From positions 1 to 16,211 of the forward strand of contig JBJKSO010000035.1 of assembly GCA_046703825.1 (NCBI GenBank): DNA of 16,211 nucleotides, read 5' to 3'. Position 1 is the stretch's first letter, and each line of letters opens with the position of its first letter. The notes below the pieces were generated by a model. It saw only the letters and a list, made by a program, of their open reading frames with translations. It was not told the origin of the DNA and did no database searches. This DNA is from JBJKSO01 sp046703825. GTDB lineage: Bacteria; Chloroflexota; Dormibacteria; Aeolococcales; Bog-877. Positions 12,947 through 16,211 of this stretch are shown here, in pieces. The position numbers and the translations under genes were made by a program.

Positions 12947-14571
12947 GCTCGGCCCGGGAGGCGCTGCGCCTGCCCGACGCAGGCGGCCATGCGCCGGTTG
13001 CGCCAGTACTGGGCGGTGGGGTTGGGCGGGAGCCGCAGGGATGCCAGCAGACTGCTGCGTTCGAAGACCTGCACCCGGCGGTCCCGGTAGACCAGGGTCC
13101 AGCTCGGCTCCTTCTGCAGGGCGCTGCTGAATGCATTCCCACGCTCGAAGAGCACCAGCTGCGATGGACTGCGGTTAAGCGAATCCAGCCAACTTGGGCC
13201 GAGATCGACGATCGAGGCGTACCGGCGAAGCAGCGGGGACCCCATCAGCGCCGCATCGCCGAAGATGAAGACCTTGTCCTTAGGCACGGTGTAGATGAGG
13301 AAGCCGCCGTCGCCGTACTGGTTGAAGATGCGCAGGTGGGCGGGAGCGCTATCCAGCCAGCGGGCGGCGCAGACCGGGAAGCTGCTCACGTAGGCGCGCG
13401 AGTCCAGCCCCGGCGATCCTCCCGCCGCCACCTGAGCGGTGAGGATGGTCAAAAGTGCCGCCAACTCGGCCAGCTCCGCGGCGATGATGAGCCCGGGTTG
13501 CCTCAGTCGCGGCCGCGCGCGCCAGCGCCGGGACAGCTCCTGCCGGGCCTGCTCGGCCAGGTTGATCCAGACGGGCATGGCCGCCGCCACCAGCACCACC
13601 GCCTGACGGACCGACTGCAGCGCCAGCAGCAGGCTCAGCACCAGGATCGCCGCATCCCTCGCGGTCAGGCGGCGGTAGCGCAGGCACAAGTAGGGCAGGC
13701 TGACCGCGAAGGCCAGCAGCGGCAGCAGCACGCCGACGTGGAAGTTGGGACTGTGCCATTCCTGGATCAGGCTCTGCTGGGCGCTGCTGAACTGGGTCTG
13801 GAAGGGGTAGAGCACGATCGCCACCCCGTTGGGATTGACCAGGCAGGCCAGCGTGCTGAGCACGGTCACCAAAACAAGCGCCCGCAGCCGCCCGCGCTGC
13901 TCGGGGGGGCGCTGGCCCGCCACCGCCAGAACCGCCTCAATGGCGGCGATGACCCAGAGGAAGATCAACCCCAGGATGAAGCCGGCGTGCAGGTTGCTCC
14001 ACAGGAGGAAGATCGCTGGCAGGGACCGTGCCCAACGGTCGCCCCGCCGCAGCTGCCGCTCGACCAAGAGCAGAACCAGGGCGGTGAGCAGGTAGGACTC
14101 CATCTGGTCGCGCGGTCCGAAGATGGGATAGCTGACCAGGCCGGCCAACAGGGCGCCTGCCCCCAGGGTCAGCCCATGGGCGGGTCCCAGCTCCAGCGCA
14201 CGCAGCCAGATGAGCACTAGGAGGGCGACCGTGATCAGCTCGTAGACCAAGATCACACCGAGGCGCCCGTCGAAGGCGGCCGCGGCCGCCATCCACATCT
14301 CGCTCAACCACTCCTGCATCACCCAGTGGTGGCCGGCGGCCATGAAGGCGTAGGGGTTGACGTGGATCAGATGGTTGGTGGCGATCAGGGTGTCGCCGTT
14401 GCGGATGTGCCACCAGAAATCAGGATCGGCCACGAACGGGCGGGCGGTCAGCATCGCCGTCAGCAGCCCGGTGGCCGCCAGGAACTGGGAAAGGGAGGGG
14501 CGGGCCAGCGCCCGGCCTCCAAACCGCCTCCCCTCCGCCGGCAACGCCAGGCCGGTCCTGCCCTGGTCCAC
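12937..14571 (-). CDS. Polytopic membrane protein with DPDFWWH motif (GT-C-like, unknown function)
   Basis: This 544-residue protein has about ten predicted helices from residue 27 to 385 and a C-terminal soluble domain. The first outer loop carries DPDFWWHIRNGD (49-60), then HHWVMQEWLSE (81-91). Later blocks are LLWSNLHAGFILG (189-201), CLVNPNG (243-249) and QEWHSPNFH (270-278), and in the C-terminal domain FNQYGDGGFLIY (416-427). This architecture, with an acidic first loop and many helices, resembles GT-C enzymes that use lipid-linked sugars, but I cannot name a family. GTG 14571 is chosen because a TACCCT hexamer lies 6 nt upstream and the first helix follows within 30 residues. It is divergent from the kinase gene and convergent with VKOR. 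The protein at 9857-11389 appears to be its diverged paralogue. Confidence 0.85.
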   Translation of the reverse strand: MDQGRTGLALPAEGRRFGGRALARPSLSQFLAATGLLTAMLTARPFVADPDFWWHIRNGDTLIATNHLIHVNPYAFMAAGHHWVMQEWLSEMWMAAAAAFDGRLGVILVYELITVALLVLIWLRALELGPAHGLTLGAGALLAGLVSYPIFGPRDQMESYLLTALVLLLVERQLRRGDRWARSLPAIFLLWSNLHAGFILGLIFLWVIAAIEAVLAVAGQRPPEQRGRLRALVLVTVLSTLACLVNPNGVAIVLYPFQTQFSSAQQSLIQEWHSPNFHVGVLLPLLAFAVSLPYLCLRYRRLTARDAAILVLSLLLALQSVRQAVVLVAAAMPVWINLAEQARQELSRRWRARPRLRQPGLIIAAELAELAALLTILTAQVAAGGSPGLDSRAYVSSFPVCAARWLDSAPAHLRIFNQYGDGGFLIYTVPKDKVFIFGDAALMGSPLLRRYASIVDLGPSWLDSLNRSPSQLVLFERGNAFSSALQKEPSWTLVYRDRRVQVFERSSLLASLRLPPNPTAQYWRNRRMAACVGQAQRLPGRAQA

Positions 14572-14577
14572 GTCGGC

Positions 14578-14583
14578 AGGGTA
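14578..14583 (-). promoter_or_regulatory. Putative -10 box (TACCCT) of the minus-strand membrane protein
   Basis: TACCCT on the minus strand ends 6 nt before GTG 14571, the same geometry as ahead of the GT4 gene. A weak TTCGGC lies 17 nt upstream as a possible -35. There is no Shine-Dalgarno sequence, so a leaderless message is inferred. Confidence 0.42.
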
Positions 14584-14670
14584 GGCGCCCAGAAGGCCAT
14601 GCCGAACTGGTGTTGCAGGCTCGCGGCACGCCCGTCTCCGCCCGGAGCCGCCCTAGGCATAGCCAGCGCT

Positions 14671-14676
14671 TAACCT
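14671..14676 (+). promoter_or_regulatory. Putative -10 box (TAACCT) of the histidine kinase gene
   Basis: TAACCT ends 6 nt before GTG 14683, which would be the +1 position. It lies in a locally AT-richer patch within the 111-nt divergent intergenic region. No Shine-Dalgarno sequence precedes the start codon. Confidence 0.42.
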
Positions 14677-14682
14677 TTTCAC

Positions 14683-15744
14683 GTGGCCGTCACACCTGCC
14701 CGCGAGGTCGGCTCACCGCTCTCCGAGCTCCAGCTGGTGCTGGAGGAGGAGGTGCTGCGCGTCGAGAACGCCCTGCTGGCCCTCGACGACGAGGTGATGC
14801 AGCTGCTGGCGGGGCTCGATCAGGTCGCGGAGAAGCTCGAGGACGCCGAGATCGTCCGCCGCCATGTCCTGCGCGACCATGCCCGCTTCACCAAGGACGA
14901 GGTGGAGGCAGCGATCGGTCGCTGCTACACGCTCCGCTCGGAGATGGCGCTAGCGCGCCTGCGGCTGGCGCACTGTCGCACCTGGGCCAAGGAGCTCCGC
15001 CACTGGCACTCGCTGATGAAGGCGGCGGGCGAGCAGCTGGACGACCTCAGGCCCGCCGACGGCACCTTGGAGGAGGGTTTGGCCCGCTACCGCAGCGCCT
15101 CGCGCCAGGTCTTTCAGACCATCGAGGAGGAGCGGATGCGCATCGCCCGCGATATGCACGACGGGCCAGCCCAGTCGATGTCGAACCTCGTCCTCCGCGC
15201 CGAGATCCTGGAGCGGATGGTGGACCGGGACCCCGAGCGGGCCAAGACCGAGATCCAGAGCTTCAAGGAAACCATGAAGGGAGTGCTGGACGAGACCCGG
15301 CAGCTGATCTTCGACCTGCGGCCCATGACCCTGGACGACCTCGGCGTCATCCCGACTCTGCGCCGTCTCGCCAACGAGTACCGGGAGCGGGAGGGGATAG
15401 AGGCCCGGGTGTCGGTGATCGGCGCCGAGCGCCGGCTGCCGCCCCAGACCGAGGGTGCGCTCTTCCGCATCGTCAAGGAAGCGCTCACCAACGTGCGCAA
15501 GCATGCCCACGCCAAGTCGGTCGACATCCTGATCAACCTGCAGCCGAAGCGGATCAGTGCTGTGGTCAAGGATGACGGCGACGGCTTCGACGTCGCCGGG
15601 GTGGAGGCGCGGCTCGGCCACGAGCCGCACTTCGGCCTGATTTCCATGCGCGAGCGGGCCGATCTGGAACACGGCCAGGTGGAGGTGCTCTCCTCCGTCG
15701 GCCGGGGGACTGAAGTACGGCTGACCCTCCCCATACCTAGCTGA
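14683..15744 (+). CDS. DegS-like soluble sensor histidine kinase (HisKA_3 type)
   Basis: This 353-residue protein has no membrane helix. Residues 14-150 are highly charged helices resembling the DegS-type cytoplasmic sensor region, probably coiled coil. The dimerisation/phosphoacceptor segment EEERMRIARDMHDGPAQ (148-164) contains H159, the expected phosphorylation site of the NarL/DegU-partner class. The ATPase domain follows with FRIVKEALTNVRKHAHA (261-277, N box), DDGDGFD (297-303, G1) and FGLISMRERADLEHG (317-331, G2), ending in GRGTEVRLTLP. It should autophosphorylate and pass phosphate to a LuxR-type response regulator, but no regulator gene is in the window. GTG 14683 is the likely start behind a TAACCT hexamer. 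The pilin gene lies 129 nt downstream and could be a target; this is inference. Confidence 0.93.
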   Translation: MAVTPAREVGSPLSELQLVLEEEVLRVENALLALDDEVMQLLAGLDQVAEKLEDAEIVRRHVLRDHARFTKDEVEAAIGRCYTLRSEMALARLRLAHCRTWAKELRHWHSLMKAAGEQLDDLRPADGTLEEGLARYRSASRQVFQTIEEERMRIARDMHDGPAQSMSNLVLRAEILERMVDRDPERAKTEIQSFKETMKGVLDETRQLIFDLRPMTLDDLGVIPTLRRLANEYREREGIEARVSVIGAERRLPPQTEGALFRIVKEALTNVRKHAHAKSVDILINLQPKRISAVVKDDGDGFDVAGVEARLGHEPHFGLISMRERADLEHGQVEVLSSVGRGTEVRLTLPIPS

Positions 15745-15757
15745 AGTCCGAACCAGA

Positions 15758-15779
15758 TAGTTACCCGCTAGTTACACGA
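15758..15779 (+). repeat. Two tandem 11-bp direct repeats upstream of the pilin promoter
   Basis: TAGTTACCCGC (15758-15768) is followed directly by TAGTTACACGA (15769-15779), which matches at 9 of 11 positions. The period is one helical turn. Relative to the predicted start near 15811 the pair covers about -53 to -32, where a -35 box would lie, so it is a candidate activator site. Confidence 0.5.
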
Positions 15780-15798
15780 CCTCCAGCGGAACGGCCCA

Positions 15799-15804
15799 TA
15801 TACT
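15799..15804 (+). promoter_or_regulatory. Putative -10 box (TATACT) of the pilin gene
   Basis: TATACT is followed by CCGGC, identical over 11 nt to the promoter region at 8263. There is no -35 consensus at 16-18 nt spacing; the direct repeats occupy that position. Transcription would begin near 15811 and leave a leader of about 63 nt before ATG 15874. Confidence 0.55.
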
Positions 15805-15814
15805 CCGGCCTGCC

Positions 15815-15844
15815 ATGGCTAGGCCCGGGGACAACCCCGGATAA
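15815..15844 (+). CDS. Possible nine-codon upstream ORF in the pilin leader
   Basis: ATG 15815 to TAA 15844 encodes MARPGDNPG. It begins about 4 nt after the predicted transcription start, so it could be read as a near-leaderless message. It fully contains the hairpin at 15825-15840. A regulatory peptide or a ribosome-occupancy switch for the pilin is possible. Nothing shows that it is translated, and an ORF this short can arise by chance. Confidence 0.25.
   Translation: MARPGDNPG
15825..15840 (+). promoter_or_regulatory. Perfect 6-bp hairpin in the pilin 5' leader
   Basis: CCGGGG-ACAA-CCCCGG forms an all-GC stem with a four-base loop. It ends 15 nt before the GGGAGG ribosome-binding site. 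The following bases (ATAAAT) are not a U-tract, so a simple intrinsic terminator is unlikely; message stabilisation or translational control is more plausible. Confidence 0.5.
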
Positions 15845-15855
15845 ATCGACCCGTT

Positions 15856-15861
15856 GGGAGG
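15856..15861 (+). promoter_or_regulatory. Ribosome-binding site of the pilin gene (GGGAGG)
   Basis: GGGAGG lies 12 nt before ATG 15874, a strong match at slightly long spacing, and supports this ATG as the pilin start. Confidence 0.75.
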
Positions 15862-15873
15862 TATTTCCGAACG

Positions 15874-16074
15874 ATGCTCGCTTCTTGGTACCTGCAGCTG
15901 CGGCAGCGTCTCACCGACGTGATTACCCGCCGCGATTCCGAGGAAGAGGGTCAGGGGATGGTTGAGTACGCGCTGATCCTGGTTCTGATTGCCATCGTTG
16001 TCATCGCCATCTTGGCAGTCGTGGGCCACAAGGTCAGTGACGTCTTCAGCAACATCAACAACGGCCTGGGCTGA
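15874..16074 (+). CDS. Flp/Fap-type class IVb prepilin
   Basis: This 66-residue precursor has a 26-residue charged leader ending in RRDSEEEG, then the mature N-terminus QGMVEYALILVLIAIVVIAILAVVG. A prepilin peptidase would cut after G26, placing Glu at +5 and Tyr at +6, the defining EY motif of Flp pilins. The single helix (about 31-52) is the assembly and membrane segment, followed by a short tail (HKVSDVFSNINNGLG) lacking a large head domain. Flp pilins form thin adhesive (Tad) fibres assembled by a dedicated ATPase and membrane platform, none of which lie in the window. The leader of about 26 residues is somewhat long for the family. The strong ribosome-binding site and separate promoter-like region suggest high, regulated expression. 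Confidence 0.93.
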   Translation: MLASWYLQLRQRLTDVITRRDSEEEGQGMVEYALILVLIAIVVIAILAVVGHKVSDVFSNINNGLG

Positions 16075-16080
16075 TCCAGA

Positions 16081-16096
16081 CCACGTCATGACGTGG
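16081..16096 (+). repeat. Perfect 16-bp palindrome after the pilin gene
   Basis: CCACGTCATGACGTGG starts 7 nt after the pilin stop. As RNA it gives a 6-bp stem with a CAUG loop; as DNA it is a symmetric protein-binding-type site. It is followed by GC and then a run of eight G, not by a T-tract. It may be a 3'-end hairpin stabilising the pilin message or a non-canonical terminator. Confidence 0.5.
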
Positions 16097-16098
16097 GC

Positions 16099-16168
16099 GG
16101 GGGGGGTGGCCCGCCGCGCCCTCCCCTGGGGCCCCCCACAAACCCGGGCGCCCGTAAACGTGGGTTTG
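16099..16168 (+). other. GC-skewed, hairpin-rich region downstream of the pilin
   Basis: A run of eight G (16099-16106) can pair with six C (16132-16137). A second inverted repeat, CAAACCC (16139-16145) with GGGTTTG (16162-16168), has a 16-nt loop that includes GGGCGCCC. No convincing coding frame or start is seen from 16075 to the window end. Function is unknown; a terminator or leader for a further gene beyond the edge is possible. Confidence 0.3.
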
Positions 16169-16211
16169 CACGGGGACCCCACCCTTGTACGGGCGGATCC
16201 AACAGGTTTGG

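Noticed and set aside
12070..14220. A 716-codon plus-strand frame
   Set aside because: It runs in another frame through DUF929 and VKOR and antisense to the minus-strand membrane protein. The product is low complexity without family motifs.
15772..15777. TTACAC as a -35 box for the pilin promoter
   Set aside because: Spacing to TATACT is 21 nt, outside the usual 16-19. The bases are better explained as part of the 11-bp repeat.

Overview
The window is high-GC bacterial chromosome with tightly packed genes, many GTG/TTG starts and no insertion sequence, CRISPR array, tRNA or rRNA that I can see. The gene set is an F-type ATP synthase operon, envelope glycosyltransferases, a DUF929/VKOR thiol-redox pair, a DegS-like histidine kinase and a Flp-type pilin. 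Together with -10-like hexamers placed directly at start codons, it fits a high-GC, Actinomycetota/Chloroflexota/Dormibacterota-like lineage. I cannot fix the phylum from the sequence alone.

Layout. Positions 1-971 (-) hold the N-terminal part of a GT4 glycosyltransferase cut by the window edge. Positions 1088-8198 (+) hold a complete ATP synthase operon in the order atpZ-like, atpI-like, atpB, atpE, atpF, atpH, atpA, atpG, atpD, atpC, with gaps of 0-22 nt or short overlaps. Positions 8276-11389 (+) hold a three-gene envelope-glycan unit: a WecG/TagA-type transferase, an ALG5/DPM1-like GT2 and a polytopic membrane protein. Positions 11451-12946 (+) hold a membrane-anchored DUF929 protein with a CxxC motif and a VKOR-family protein, a likely oxidative protein-folding pair. 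Positions 12937-14571 (-) hold a second polytopic membrane protein, which I judge to be a diverged paralogue of the one at 9857-11389. Positions 14683-15744 (+) hold a soluble DegS-like histidine kinase, and 15874-16074 (+) a Flp pilin with an elaborate 5' region.

How the parts work together. The ATP synthase makes ATP from the proton gradient, and its ribosome-binding sites roughly track subunit copy number. The glycosyltransferases look like a lipid-linked sugar pathway: cytoplasmic sugar transfer by GT4 and WecG, polyprenyl-phosphate-sugar synthesis by the GT2, and possible use outside the membrane by the polytopic proteins. The thiol pair would oxidise exported proteins.

The most interesting signals are regulatory. 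Five transcription-unit heads have a TANNNT hexamer 6-9 nt before a non-ATG start codon and so look leaderless. The pilin has two 11-bp direct repeats where a -35 box should be, followed by a predicted near-leaderless nine-codon upstream ORF containing a perfect hairpin. The atpF start codon lies in the loop of a perfect 14-bp palindrome. The two membrane paralogues differ exactly at their acidic motif. All promoter and RNA-structure calls were made by eye.
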